A DNA stretch of 64,000 bases, from contig NZ_JACVFC010000001.1 in assembly GCF_014529935.1 (NCBI RefSeq), forward strand, positions 2,604,001 to 2,668,000, given 5' to 3'. The notes beneath the pieces are model-generated. The model was not told the origin of the DNA. It did no database searches and worked only from the letters and a program-made list of their open reading frames with translations. Below, in pieces: positions 26,881 to 35,722 of the stretch; position 1 is the stretch's first letter, and each line of letters starts with the position of its first letter. This DNA is from Chitinophaga qingshengii (GTDB lineage Bacteria > Bacteroidota > Bacteroidia > Chitinophagales > Chitinophagaceae). The translations under genes were made by a program, and so were the position numbers.

Positions 26881-27020
26881 GCCCGGGGTTTCAGCCCCGG
26901 GGAAATCATGACCATCAGCGTCAAAGCCATTGCGGCAACACCCGTCAACATAACGTTGCCCGGCCGGAATTTATTCTATTCCGGCTAACGGGCAGGTATA
27001 TCCGTGCCTGACGGGCACGG
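26881..27020. repeat. Cluster of three GC-rich hairpins, REP-like
   Basis: Three palindromes follow one another between two genes on the same strand. Hairpin 1 is GCCCGGGG/CCCCGGGG (26881-26902). Hairpin 2 has an outer stem TGCCCG/CGGGCA and an inner stem GCCGGAAT/ATTCCGGC (26957-26994). Hairpin 3 is CCGTGCC/GGCACGG (27002-27020). The spaced sequence is richer in GC than its surroundings and unlike the period-8 elements. It resembles REP or small non-autonomous elements; no transposase is nearby. Confidence 0.6.
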
Positions 27021-27026
27021 CCGTTA

Positions 27027-27725
27027 TTAAAAGTTAGGTCTGAGTTTATTGGTGGTATAAAATACACGGAAGTATTCCACCACTTCGTCGGCAGTATCGA
27101 AAAGCTGTAACAGGCCCAGGTCCTGTGGATTAATATTGCTTTCCTTCTCCATCATTACGGTACGTATCCATTCCAGCAAACCGCTCCAGTATTCGCGGCC
27201 TACCAGTACCATGGGCGTTTCCTCCATCTTCTTGGTCTGTATCAGGGTAGCCACTTCAAAAAACTCATCCATGGTACCAAATCCGCCGGGCATCATTACA
27301 AACCCCTGGGAATATTTGGTGAACATTACTTTGCGGACAAAGAAATAATCGAAGTTGAGCCTTTTGTCGGGGTCAATAAAACCGTTGGGGTTCTGTTCAT
27401 GCGGCAGGGTAATATTAGCGCCCACCGATTTACCATGTGCTGCCTGTGCGCCCTTATTGGCCGCTTCCATCACGCCGGGGCCTCCGCCCGTGATAATGCC
27501 AAACCCCTCTTCAGCAAGCCTTTTGGCAATGTCCTGCGCCAGTTCATAATATCGGTTACCCGGCTTGGTCCGGGCAGATCCGAATATAGATATACAAGGT
27601 CCGATTTTAGCAAGCGATTCAAAGCCTTCCACGAATTCCGCCATGATCTTAAAGATCTGCCAGCTGGAATGCGCTCTTGTTTCTGTCCAGTCTCTTTCTT
27701 TGAGGTTTTTTAAGCTTCCATTCAT
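27027..27725 (-). CDS. LOG-family Rossmann protein (TIGR00730), cytokinin riboside monophosphate phosphoribohydrolase-like
   Basis: A 232-residue LOG-family protein. The two family signatures are present: GGGPGVMEAANKGA (about residues 80-93) and PGGFGTMDEFFE (about 147-158), the latter holding the catalytic Glu. Members hydrolyse nucleoside 5'-monophosphates to the free base and ribose 5-phosphate; bacterial forms of this length are often of the pyrimidine/purine nucleotide nucleosidase type. Natural substrate here is unknown. It is likely a single gene, with the GC hairpin cluster just behind its stop. Confidence 0.92.
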   Translation of the reverse strand: MNGSLKNLKERDWTETRAHSSWQIFKIMAEFVEGFESLAKIGPCISIFGSARTKPGNRYYELAQDIAKRLAEEGFGIITGGGPGVMEAANKGAQAAHGKSVGANITLPHEQNPNGFIDPDKRLNFDYFFVRKVMFTKYSQGFVMMPGGFGTMDEFFEVATLIQTKKMEETPMVLVGREYWSGLLEWIRTVMMEKESNINPQDLGLLQLFDTADEVVEYFRVFYTTNKLRPNF

Positions 27726-28168
27726 GCCGTTGCTTTTTGATGTAAAAATAGTCCTACTCCCTGCTCTCCGGCAGGGGACCCTGTAATTTATAGAATTATT
27801 GGCTTTTGTGCAGTCTGATGAGGTAAATTTCTATCCTTTCCCGGCCCCTCCCTGCCTGTTTCACTTTAACCGGAAACTTTCCACACGGCAAAGTCCATAT
27901 GAAAAAGCAGGTAACTTAAAAGAAACCCGCTTTACATTTAACACGTTATGAACATGCAGCCATGTCGTTGAAACCTGGCTGCAGAAACGTTGCTAAAGTT
28001 GGATGATATAATATGGTGAATAATTTACCAGCACAATATAAGGCCATTGTTATGGCGATTGTTTTCATAACGTTTGATCTGCATTTAATTTATTAATAAT
28101 TCGTAAAAAATCCTAATCATTTTGAAATTTTGATTTAGATATTTGGTTTAGGGCGCATTAGATATATA
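27726..28168. other. Intergenic stretch without a gene
   Basis: About 440 bases upstream of the LOG gene with no open frame that looks coding, and no tRNA. One small hairpin is present (GCAGCCA/TGGCTGC, 27956-27982), and the part from 28060 on is very AT-rich. I see no clear promoter box for the LOG gene. Confidence 0.6.
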
Positions 28169-28214
28169 AAAAAGGGACAACCATTTCGTATAGGCGAAAC
28201 AGTTGTCCCTTTTT
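28169..28214 (-). terminator. Rho-independent terminator after the FAD oxidoreductase gene
   Basis: AAAAAGGGACAAC faces GTTGTCCCTTTTT across a loop of about 20 bases, 15 bases beyond the stop of the minus-strand gene. Confidence 0.85.
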
Positions 28215-28228
28215 AAATATATCGCTGT

Positions 28229-29359
28229 TTAGATAGCAGTCAGTTCTTCCGCCAGGCCAAATGACAGGGTCATACCGGCGCCACTGAGCGCATTAACGAT
28301 GGTTACATCCTTTTCGGGAGATAATATCAGCTCTGTGCCGCCATTGGTCAACTTGGGATAAATGCCATGCCATTGCTCCTGGATAGTATAGGCAGGTGCT
28401 TCCAGGAAAGTGTGCATATATTTCAGGATGAGCTCATTGATAAATGCTTTATCAAATGGTTCGAAGTCCGGACCATATTCGTGGGAGTCACCGATCGTCA
28501 GTTCACCGGCGCCATTCTGTGAAATCAGCAGGTGAATGCCCCATTTTACATATTCCGGCATTTCCTGTTCAAATCGTTGTTTGAGCGGAATCAGTGCGGC
28601 GCAATCGTTGAACGAAGCGTAGTGAGCCAGGGTAAGGCCGGCGCAGAGAGCAGGGCCTAACTGCCAGTCGCCTGGCTGGGGAATAGTGCGCATCATCTGC
28701 AATTTGCATTTGGTAAGCGGCGCCGTGGCGTAGGCGGCAGGATACAGCGTTTCAAAATCAGCGCCGCTGCAAACATATACCTGGTCTATCTTCCACTTTT
28801 CATCTTTAGTTTCAATGAATGGCATGCTGATACCGTTGACGGCTGTATTAAAACGTACCGTTACATTCAGGTTATCTTCCAGGTGGCGGGCAATCACGGC
28901 ACTGGCCTGACGGGGATTGACGGTCATTTCCGTTGGGCTCCAGAGGGCACCGAGCAATCCGTTCGTTTTGATGGCTTTCGTGTATTTTCCGATATGTTCC
29001 GGCATGATCAGCTGGCAGTCGAATCCATTGGCTGGCGCCGCAGCAGCAAATTCTTCCAGTACGGCCAGCTCATCTTTTTCATATACCAGGTGCAGAGAGC
29101 CTGTTTCCTGGCATTGCAGACCGGTAGCAGCCGCCAGTTCTTTCCAGACACTGCGGCTATGCATAGCGCGCTGGTACATTTTACCGGCTTTCTGGCCGAT
29201 AGGCCATACCAGTCCGAAATTGCGGATAGAAGCGCTGATAGCTTTACTGTTCCTTTCAAATAAAACGACTTTTTTCCCTTTGGACGCCAGTTTATAAGCC
29301 ATGGCCAGTCCTACGATGCCGGCGCCGATGACCGCTACATCCGCTTGTTGTTGTTGCAT
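28229..29359 (-). CDS. FAD-dependent oxidoreductase of the phosphonate-linked TIGR03364 type
   Basis: A 376-residue DAO-fold flavoenzyme. The FAD-binding motif GAGIVGLAMAYKLASKGKKV starts at about residue 12, and the C-terminal ALSGAGMTLSFGLAEEL is the usual second FAD contact. The central HHxx and substrate region are of the glycine-oxidase or D-amino-acid-oxidase kind. It follows a phosphonatase-like hydrolase gene after 20 bases. That pairing is the hallmark of the TIGR03364 family, thought to oxidise an aminophosphonate related to 2-aminoethylphosphonate so the partner can cut the C-P bond. Substrate not provable here. No phosphonate transporter is in the window. Confidence 0.85.
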   Translation of the reverse strand: MQQQQADVAVIGAGIVGLAMAYKLASKGKKVVLFERNSKAISASIRNFGLVWPIGQKAGKMYQRAMHSRSVWKELAAATGLQCQETGSLHLVYEKDELAVLEEFAAAAPANGFDCQLIMPEHIGKYTKAIKTNGLLGALWSPTEMTVNPRQASAVIARHLEDNLNVTVRFNTAVNGISMPFIETKDEKWKIDQVYVCSGADFETLYPAAYATAPLTKCKLQMMRTIPQPGDWQLGPALCAGLTLAHYASFNDCAALIPLKQRFEQEMPEYVKWGIHLLISQNGAGELTIGDSHEYGPDFEPFDKAFINELILKYMHTFLEAPAYTIQEQWHGIYPKLTNGGTELILSPEKDVTIVNALSGAGMTLSFGLAEELTAI

Positions 29360-29379
29360 GATCGCTATTGAGCAAGAGT

Positions 29380-30057
29380 TTATAAAATGGATAACAGTTC
29401 ATCGAGAGAGGCTACGAGGTGGGTATGCGGCCCTTTCTCCAGTTCTTCGCGGCTGTAAGCGCCGGTAGTAACACCCACTACATAACGGCAGCCTGCATTG
29501 GTACCCTCTTCCAGGTCGGAAATGGTATCCCCTACTTTCATCACTTCCCCGATGCTGCGTACTTCCAGCGTTTCCATGATACGATAGATCATATAAGGAT
29601 AAGGACGGCCATAAGTTACTTCATCGCTGGTGGTCACCGCATCGATAAGCCCCTGCTGCTGCCAGCCGGTACGGTTGAGGATCACATTGGTAATATCACG
29701 ATCAAAACCGGTATCCAGCGCTACTTTAATCCCTTTCTGCCGCAACGCCGCAAATACCGCTGAAACACCTTGTTTCTCCCGTACGGAAGTATCGGTAGCA
29801 TAGTGGGCTTTCATATCTTCCACAAACCGGGTGTGCAGTTCGTTCACAAAGCTGTCGTCCGTATAACGCGGGTCGTTTTTCTGTTGCAGCAGATAACGGA
29901 TCGCGTATGGTTTGGCGTATCCCATTACTTCGTTGACTTCTTCCAGGGATACATGTACCCCGGCCAGTTGTATGGCTTTTTGCAATACTTTGGCCACGTT
30001 GGCCTCGTCGTGCAGTGTAGTGCCCGCAATATCAAAAACAGCTAATTTAATCTCCAT
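29380..30057 (-). CDS. Phosphonatase-like HAD hydrolase (TIGR03351 type)
   Basis: A 225-residue HAD hydrolase like phosphonoacetaldehyde hydrolase. The nucleophile motif is FDIAGTT (Asp9, followed by AGT as in PhnX). The cap has MGYAKPYAIRYLL with a Lys at about residue 49, the position of the Schiff-base lysine of phosphonatase. Motif III KVGDTISDLEEGTNAGC is intact. The enzyme probably splits a C-P bond in an aldehyde made by the FAD enzyme encoded next. The ATG at 30057 (MEIKLAVFD) is chosen because the box TACCTTTG at 30088-30081 overlaps the upstream GTG. It is the first gene of the two-gene operon. Confidence 0.87.
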   Translation of the reverse strand: MEIKLAVFDIAGTTLHDEANVAKVLQKAIQLAGVHVSLEEVNEVMGYAKPYAIRYLLQQKNDPRYTDDSFVNELHTRFVEDMKAHYATDTSVREKQGVSAVFAALRQKGIKVALDTGFDRDITNVILNRTGWQQQGLIDAVTTSDEVTYGRPYPYMIYRIMETLEVRSIGEVMKVGDTISDLEEGTNAGCRYVVGVTTGAYSREELEKGPHTHLVASLDELLSIL

Positions 30058-30080
30058 CGCTTTAAAATAAGTTGATGGCA

Positions 30081-30088
30081 CAAAGGTA
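30081..30088 (-). promoter_or_regulatory. -7 promoter box for the phosphonate operon
   Basis: TACCTTTG on the minus strand, a perfect TAnnTTTG match, 23 bases before the chosen ATG at 30057. Confidence 0.6.
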
Positions 30089-30146
30089 TAAAAGTTGTAA
30101 AAATAAGTTTAGCATTTATAAACAAATTTAACAAGGAGGTAACACA

Positions 30147-30181
30147 AAAAAACCCGTCCGGTAGTTACCGGACGGGTTTTT
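30147..30181 (-). terminator. Rho-independent terminator after the beta-barrel gene
   Basis: AAAACCCGTCCGGTA faces TACCGGACGGGTTTT, 20 bases beyond the stop of the outer-membrane protein gene on the minus strand. Confidence 0.9.
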
Positions 30182-30200
30182 ATAGTATTTTTTATCGCTA

Positions 30201-30782
30201 TTAGAAACCTAAACCTGCGCCTACACGGTAGATCAGGTTATTGCGGTAGGGTGAGCGGTTATCCTGGATCACATCATACAGGATGGAAATACCGATACCT
30301 ACTCTGCCACCTACACTCTGCGTATATCCTGCACCTACCAGCAGGCTGGGTACACTGTAGCTGGTGCTGTAGCTCCTTTTAGGATCTGAGTAGTAGATAG
30401 TGGATTTCTGGCTGATATAATTATATTCAGGCTGAATATGCACAAACAACATGGGAAGCGGATATACCCGTCCCCATACGCCACCGCCGAAGATGGTGTA
30501 TTTGTCGCGTTGTGCGGTATTACCATAACCGTCATAGGTTTTATACTGACCGTATTGCGCATTTATGTTGATACCGGCGGCGATGTAATCATTAAAGCGA
30601 TAACCCACCAATGGGGAAACATCTACATTGGTATAATCGCCGAAAACCATACCCAGCGAACCTCCCAGTATCAGCCGGGAACGGTCGAAACCGCGGGGCG
30701 CACTGGTGTCTGTTTTATAATATTGTGCATGCGTGAGCTGCGCGGATATCAGCAGGCAAATACCGATCAATAAGCGTTTCAT
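30201..30782 (-). CDS. Small outer-membrane beta-barrel protein
   Basis: A 193-residue exported protein: signal peptide 1-19 (ending LTHAQ), then alternating amphipathic strands with many Gly, Tyr and aromatic girdle residues (LILGGSLGMVFGDYTNVDVS, LVGAGYTQSVGGRVGIGISI) and a terminal VGAGLGF, the Phe end typical of outer-membrane barrels. It looks like an eight-stranded barrel of the OmpW/OmpX size. Function unknown. It has its own promoter box and terminator, so it is monocistronic. Confidence 0.85.
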   Translation of the reverse strand: MKRLLIGICLLISAQLTHAQYYKTDTSAPRGFDRSRLILGGSLGMVFGDYTNVDVSPLVGYRFNDYIAAGININAQYGQYKTYDGYGNTAQRDKYTIFGGGVWGRVYPLPMLFVHIQPEYNYISQKSTIYYSDPKRSYSTSYSVPSLLVGAGYTQSVGGRVGIGISILYDVIQDNRSPYRNNLIYRVGAGLGF

Positions 30783-30820
30783 ACTGGTTTGTTATGTTTA
30801 ACGAATGTGAGTTATCCCGG

Positions 30821-30828
30821 CAAAAATA
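30821..30828 (-). promoter_or_regulatory. -7 promoter box for the beta-barrel gene
   Basis: TATTTTTG on the minus strand fits TAnnTTTG, 38 bases before the ATG at 30782. Confidence 0.6.
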
Positions 30829-30846
30829 ACCATTTACCCTATCTCT

Positions 30847-31872
30847 TTAGAAAGATGGACAAATGGTGGATCTTTTTGCGTTGTTAAAACTACGGTTGGA
30901 GTATAATCCACTGTAAACCAATCCGATCTCATAGGCTCCCCGACGGCTGTTAGACACGGCCAGGTTGGAGGTGGTAATATCATAACTGAACTGCAGTTTA
31001 ATATTACTCAACTGGTACCCTACCATAAAAATAGCCGCATCTTTACCACGGTAGTAAATACCACCGGATACCTGTTTCTCGCCATCACCGGAGAGATTAT
31101 AGGCTGCACTCATTCCTATCACCAATTCACTGATACTGGCCTGCCGGGAATAATAAGCACTGGGGTTGATGATCAGCACATCACTGGTTTTGATGCTTGC
31201 ATTCAGGAAACCGGTATAACGACGGGGTACTTTATTATCGGTGTCGTAAAAGGTTTCCCGGGGTGTGTTAATATGTTGTACCGCAATACCGGTGTTGATA
31301 TACAGGTTTTCCGTCGGGAAATAGGCATAGTTCATGCCCACATTCATATCAAAATAATTCACGCTTGACTGGGTAAACGGTTCAGCTGTAGGCATGCGGG
31401 AATCAAAGAATTTTCCATTCCACTGATCACCAAAAGTAAGTTTGGTAATATCCACCCGCTTGTTGGCTGATCCCGCCTGGAAACCCAGCGACAACAGGCT
31501 GCTTTCACCCAGCAACTGATGATAGGCAATAGAAGCATATCCTTTGGTAGAAGAGAGATTACCGCTTCCCGCCACATCGCGCAGAATAACACCGCCCAGG
31601 CCCAACCATCCGTAGATAAGTTTGTCGCGCAACAGCTGAAAATCGCCATATGCAGACATGGTCCGGTAAGGTACCGGTATGCTGCTCCATTGGTCACGGT
31701 AGTTGATACCGAGCCGGAAATTTCCATCAGGGATAAATCCGGTATTGGCAGGGTTGGTGGTTAACGGTGAATTGAAATATTGCGAAAAGTGCAGATCCTG
31801 TGCGGACCCGCTGACTGCGAGCAACATTCCAATTACCCACCCCGCGGTGATGTTAACAATCAGCTTCTTCAT
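30847..31872 (-). CDS. PorP/SprF family T9SS outer-membrane protein
   Basis: A 341-residue PorP/SprF protein with a signal peptide (ending SGSAQ) and the family start DLHFSQYFNSPLTTNPANTG, followed by NYRDQWSSIPVPYRT. It is a paralogue of the protein at 16257-17288 with the same motifs in the same order. The ATG lies 6 bases after the stop of a type B T9SS substrate gene, so the two are one operon, and it is likely to assist surface display of that substrate. Its C-terminus (RSTICPSF) ends like that of the paralogue (RINCPKF), including a terminal Phe and a Cys-Pro pair. Confidence 0.94.
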   Translation of the reverse strand: MKKLIVNITAGWVIGMLLAVSGSAQDLHFSQYFNSPLTTNPANTGFIPDGNFRLGINYRDQWSSIPVPYRTMSAYGDFQLLRDKLIYGWLGLGGVILRDVAGSGNLSSTKGYASIAYHQLLGESSLLSLGFQAGSANKRVDITKLTFGDQWNGKFFDSRMPTAEPFTQSSVNYFDMNVGMNYAYFPTENLYINTGIAVQHINTPRETFYDTDNKVPRRYTGFLNASIKTSDVLIINPSAYYSRQASISELVIGMSAAYNLSGDGEKQVSGGIYYRGKDAAIFMVGYQLSNIKLQFSYDITTSNLAVSNSRRGAYEIGLVYSGLYSNRSFNNAKRSTICPSF

Positions 31873-31878
31873 GACTCA

Positions 31879-34800
31879 TCATCTTAACAAGGTTACATTT
31901 CCGGTCTTATTGGCCTTGGTTCCATCGGTAAACTCCAATGTTACCACGTAAGCATATGCATCCATAGGCTGTATAGCTCCTTTAAACCGGCCATCCCATC
32001 CCATGTTGGGGTTTGTACTTTCAAAAATCAATTGTCCCCATCGGTTAAATATCTTGAGGTTAAACTTGGTCACACCAAAAGACTTCACGTAGAAAACATC
32101 GTTCATGCCGTCATTGTTGGGCGAGAAAGCAGAAGGTACGTCAAACAACGGCACTACGATAGCACTGACCGTTTTGCAGACCGTTTCCGTACAACCTTCC
32201 TGGTTCGCAGCAGTGAGACAGACGTTGTAAGTACCCGTTTTAAGGTACTGGTGCTGTGGACTGGGAACAGAGGTGGTATCACCATCGCCGAAGTTCCACA
32301 GGTAGTGCATCGGTTGCCCAAACTCTTTGGTGAGATTGGTGAAAGTGACCGGTGTATTCTCTGTAGCCTTCGTAGGCATAAAGTCGAAATCAGCTTCAGG
32401 CGGATCGGCTACCAATACCGATTTGATGACACTATCCTTTTTATTACAGGTGTTATTGTCCACTGCCACCAGTTTAACCGTCCATATACCGGATTTATCG
32501 AATTTAAATATCGGATAAGGTTCTGTGGAAGTAGTGCTGTCATTTCCCAGTTTAAACGTCCACAGGAAACTTTCGCCCCCCAGTGTGGTATTGTCCATTT
32601 GCTGTTCAGTACCCACACAAACCGTATCCGGCATCACAAATTTGGCGGTAACCTCAGCGGCTACACGCAATGGTTTAGTGATCGTTTGCGGCGCATTACA
32701 GAAATTGGTATCTACCAGCGTAAGGCTCACGTTATAAATACCGGGACCGGGGAATTTATGAATAGGTGTAGGGAATTTGGAAGGTCCTACATATTGTGGT
32801 TTAGTACCATCACCCAGGTCGAAGATAAAGGAGCTGTCTTTGTGAAATGCACCTGCCGGTGTAGCGTTACTGGTGAAGATATAAGCCAGGTCCTGACAAG
32901 GTTGTTGCCGGATCGCATCGAAATCAAATTTCGCTTCATTGTCTCCCAGCTTCACCACTACATACGCGGTGTCTGAACCATTACAGCTGGCATTGTCAAA
33001 TTTTACCAGCATAACGGTATAAGTACCCAATTTCGTAAAGGTATGGGTAACGGTATCCAGTTTGGGCCCCTGTACTACCGGCGATCCGTCGCCAAAATCC
33101 CATTTATAGCTTTGAGCCGGAATGCGGGTAGTATCCACAAACGTAATATCGCTGGGGACGCAGAAATTTGATCTCCGGCTGAGGGTTTTCGCTCCTGCCC
33201 GTACGCCGTCGAGGTTAAAAGCGATCTTTAAAGCGCCGTAGTTACAGGAGGGAGGAGGCGTACTGGAATAAGCACCCGGCGTAGTCGGATACCGTGGTTT
33301 GGCGCCGCTGTTGCTTACATTACACCAGGCACAGATACCCTGATAGATGACCCCGTTGCGATCGAACCGGCTGGTGCCACCATCCACGTGTTCATACAAA
33401 CCATTACCGCCAAACCAGCTGCCGAACAACTGTGCAGTAGCATCGCGCTGCAATACAAAGAAGTAGAAATCCATCCCGTCAGTAGAGCTTTGGATAGGAT
33501 TTTTGGCAGGTAATCCAAAAGTACCGGAGTTAGGATAATGCAGGGAGTTATTGATACCACCGCCCCAGCCGGACACGTATACGTTTTCGCAACGGTCTAC
33601 CAGGAAGGCAGTTGGTGAAATAGAAGGGGTAGGAGCCAACTGGCGCCGTCTGCCGAAAGTAGTGGAATACACAAATGCGCTCAGATCGGGCTGCAATTTC
33701 ACGATATACTGCAGGGAGTTATCGTTATAATCACCGGGGTTGAGCAATTTGATAGGCCATGTACCTTCCGTGGTGCCCATAGCATACAGGAAACCGTTTT
33801 TATCCAGTTGAATACCGTATACCTGATCAGCGGAAGGATCATCCGAACCCAGGAAAGTGCTTTGTAATATTTTGCTGCCATCGTTGGCGATATGTGTAAT
33901 AAACCCATCGCATACGCCGCCACGGTAAGCAGGATAGATAGCGCCCGGCGTAACGGTAAAATTGCTGCTGGCCGTTCCTCCGGCCACATACAAGGTATTG
34001 AGTTTATTAAGGGCTATTACATAGGCCGCATCTTCTGACGAGCCTCCGAGGAAACTGGACCATACCAGGCCCTGGCACATTGGATTGATTTTCATCACTA
34101 CGCCATCCTGTAATCCCCCGAATGTGGGTTGAAATACGGTGCCCACTACCGGGAAATCGCTGGAACGGGTACAACCGGCCACGTAGATATATCCGGCATC
34201 ATCGATCACTACTTCACTACGGGCGTCATCACCATAGTTGCGCAGCAGTACCCAATCACCGGCAGTACGGTTTTCACGCATATTCACGCCATCATCTGCA
34301 GAACCACCAATGACCAGTGATCCGATCAGACCGCTACCAGTTGCATTGAGTTTGGTCACCACGATATCCCAGCCACCCTGTTTACCTTCCACCTTATCAT
34401 AGGGATAGTCGCCGGAATTGGTTCTGCCGGAAATCACCAGGTTACCTTGTTTATCCACAAAAAGGCTGTGTGGTTGTTCCTGTCCGCTGCCGCCGATATA
34501 GGTAGCGTAGATCAGGCGGGTACCATTGGGATTAAATTTGGAGATAGCGATATCAAAAGTGCCGCCGTTAAACGCTGTTTTATAAGCACCCGGGGTAGCC
34601 GGGTAACCGTTATTGAATACGATACCGCCGCCATAGAAGTTGCCTGCGTCATCATAAGTAGCTGTAAAACCCCAGTTGTCGGCACGGGAGCCGGAAACGG
34701 TGGAAAACACATACACGGGATCTATCACCAGCGGATAGGCCGGGTCATAATCACCGGAAATTTTGAATCCTACTTTATTACCATTCAGGCGATAGGATAC

Positions 34801-35601
34801 TTTTACCGTCACCCGTTGGTTATTCACATATTGATAAGCGTAAGGCAGTTGTTCAATCACATCACCCACGGTCGTATGTACCAGTAGTTGTCCTTTTTTA
34901 ATTTCCATACCGGTGGCGCCTTCGTATGATAACTGTATTTTATCCGGGTTAGCGCCGGCAGCTACGATAAGATCATATTTCAGCTGGGAAGCATCGGAAT
35001 ACACATGTGCATCGATACCCGGGTAAATGGATTTATACACCAGTCCCTGATAGGATTTCACACCGGATGCCCATTTTGATTTGTCGTTCCCGATAAAATA
35101 GTTGGTGGTAGATTCCTGTGCTTTTTCAGGAATAATTTCGGGGTTTTCGTTGGCGCCGATAAAATTGACCTGGTAAGCGTGTCCTCTTACATTGGGCATA
35201 GCGGGGCGAGGCGGTGGTTTTTCTCCGTTAACAGCCGTGATGGCCGATTTTCCGGCCGTGCTGTTCTTAGGCACGTAGATAATGCCGGAGTCGCGTGCTT
35301 CTCCATGTCCATGCATGGATTCATACAGGTCATGCATGTCTTCCTTGCTATACAGCATAAAAGTAAAACCTGTTTTTCTCAGCCATATATCGGCGGTGCC
35401 CACATCTGATTTATACAGCACCTGCGGGTCCCATTGTCCTTTATTTTCAATAAAGTTCAGGGGAGTGAAATTGGTTGACTGTTGTCCCCGGGCAATATAA
35501 CCGGTGAACAACAAGAGGATCATCATTCCAATAAGGCCGCTCGGGAGGGTAAATTTCAACGGGATAAGATTTATTTTAATGCCAAAAAAACCAATATACA
35601 T
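31879..35601 (-). CDS. T9SS type B substrate with DUF7948/SBBP-type propeller and PKD domains
   Basis: A 1240-residue secreted protein. A long signal region (about residues 1-40, ending IARGQQ) is followed by an N-terminal DUF7948-like domain (NFIENKGQWDPQVLYKSDVG). A large beta-propeller region with SBBP-type repeats follows at about 300-800 (YATYIGGSGQEQPHSLFVDK, WSSFLGGSSEDAAYVIALNK). Then come four PKD-type domains at about 830-1140 (YKWDFGDG, FIFDLGDG, YLWNFGDG), and a CHU_C gliding-type sorting domain (VPSAFSPNNDGMNDVFYVKS ... GNVTLLR). The start is not certain; a second Met near residue 26 would give a poor signal peptide. It is followed after 6 bases by a PorP/SprF gene. Probably a cell-surface or released adhesive protein. 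Confidence 0.93.
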   Translation of the reverse strand: MYIGFFGIKINLIPLKFTLPSGLIGMMILLLFTGYIARGQQSTNFTPLNFIENKGQWDPQVLYKSDVGTADIWLRKTGFTFMLYSKEDMHDLYESMHGHGEARDSGIIYVPKNSTAGKSAITAVNGEKPPPRPAMPNVRGHAYQVNFIGANENPEIIPEKAQESTTNYFIGNDKSKWASGVKSYQGLVYKSIYPGIDAHVYSDASQLKYDLIVAAGANPDKIQLSYEGATGMEIKKGQLLVHTTVGDVIEQLPYAYQYVNNQRVTVKVSYRLNGNKVGFKISGDYDPAYPLVIDPVYVFSTVSGSRADNWGFTATYDDAGNFYGGGIVFNNGYPATPGAYKTAFNGGTFDIAISKFNPNGTRLIYATYIGGSGQEQPHSLFVDKQGNLVISGRTNSGDYPYDKVEGKQGGWDIVVTKLNATGSGLIGSLVIGGSADDGVNMRENRTAGDWVLLRNYGDDARSEVVIDDAGYIYVAGCTRSSDFPVVGTVFQPTFGGLQDGVVMKINPMCQGLVWSSFLGGSSEDAAYVIALNKLNTLYVAGGTASSNFTVTPGAIYPAYRGGVCDGFITHIANDGSKILQSTFLGSDDPSADQVYGIQLDKNGFLYAMGTTEGTWPIKLLNPGDYNDNSLQYIVKLQPDLSAFVYSTTFGRRRQLAPTPSISPTAFLVDRCENVYVSGWGGGINNSLHYPNSGTFGLPAKNPIQSSTDGMDFYFFVLQRDATAQLFGSWFGGNGLYEHVDGGTSRFDRNGVIYQGICAWCNVSNSGAKPRYPTTPGAYSSTPPPSCNYGALKIAFNLDGVRAGAKTLSRRSNFCVPSDITFVDTTRIPAQSYKWDFGDGSPVVQGPKLDTVTHTFTKLGTYTVMLVKFDNASCNGSDTAYVVVKLGDNEAKFDFDAIRQQPCQDLAYIFTSNATPAGAFHKDSSFIFDLGDGTKPQYVGPSKFPTPIHKFPGPGIYNVSLTLVDTNFCNAPQTITKPLRVAAEVTAKFVMPDTVCVGTEQQMDNTTLGGESFLWTFKLGNDSTTSTEPYPIFKFDKSGIWTVKLVAVDNNTCNKKDSVIKSVLVADPPEADFDFMPTKATENTPVTFTNLTKEFGQPMHYLWNFGDGDTTSVPSPQHQYLKTGTYNVCLTAANQEGCTETVCKTVSAIVVPLFDVPSAFSPNNDGMNDVFYVKSFGVTKFNLKIFNRWGQLIFESTNPNMGWDGRFKGAIQPMDAYAYVVTLEFTDGTKANKTGNVTLLR

Positions 35602-35722
35602 CTATAAACGCAGAAGCCCATTAAATTGTTACGGGCGTAAGATATAATACCGCTGTCCTGACGATACGTGTAGGGATTATACCATATATTCAGACGGTAT
35701 AAATTAATAAACGTTAAAAACC

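Noticed and set aside
27726..28168. Possible tRNA or small RNA in the long gap upstream of the LOG gene
   Set aside because: No cloverleaf, no CCA-adjacent stem or T-loop sequence was found; only one short hairpin.
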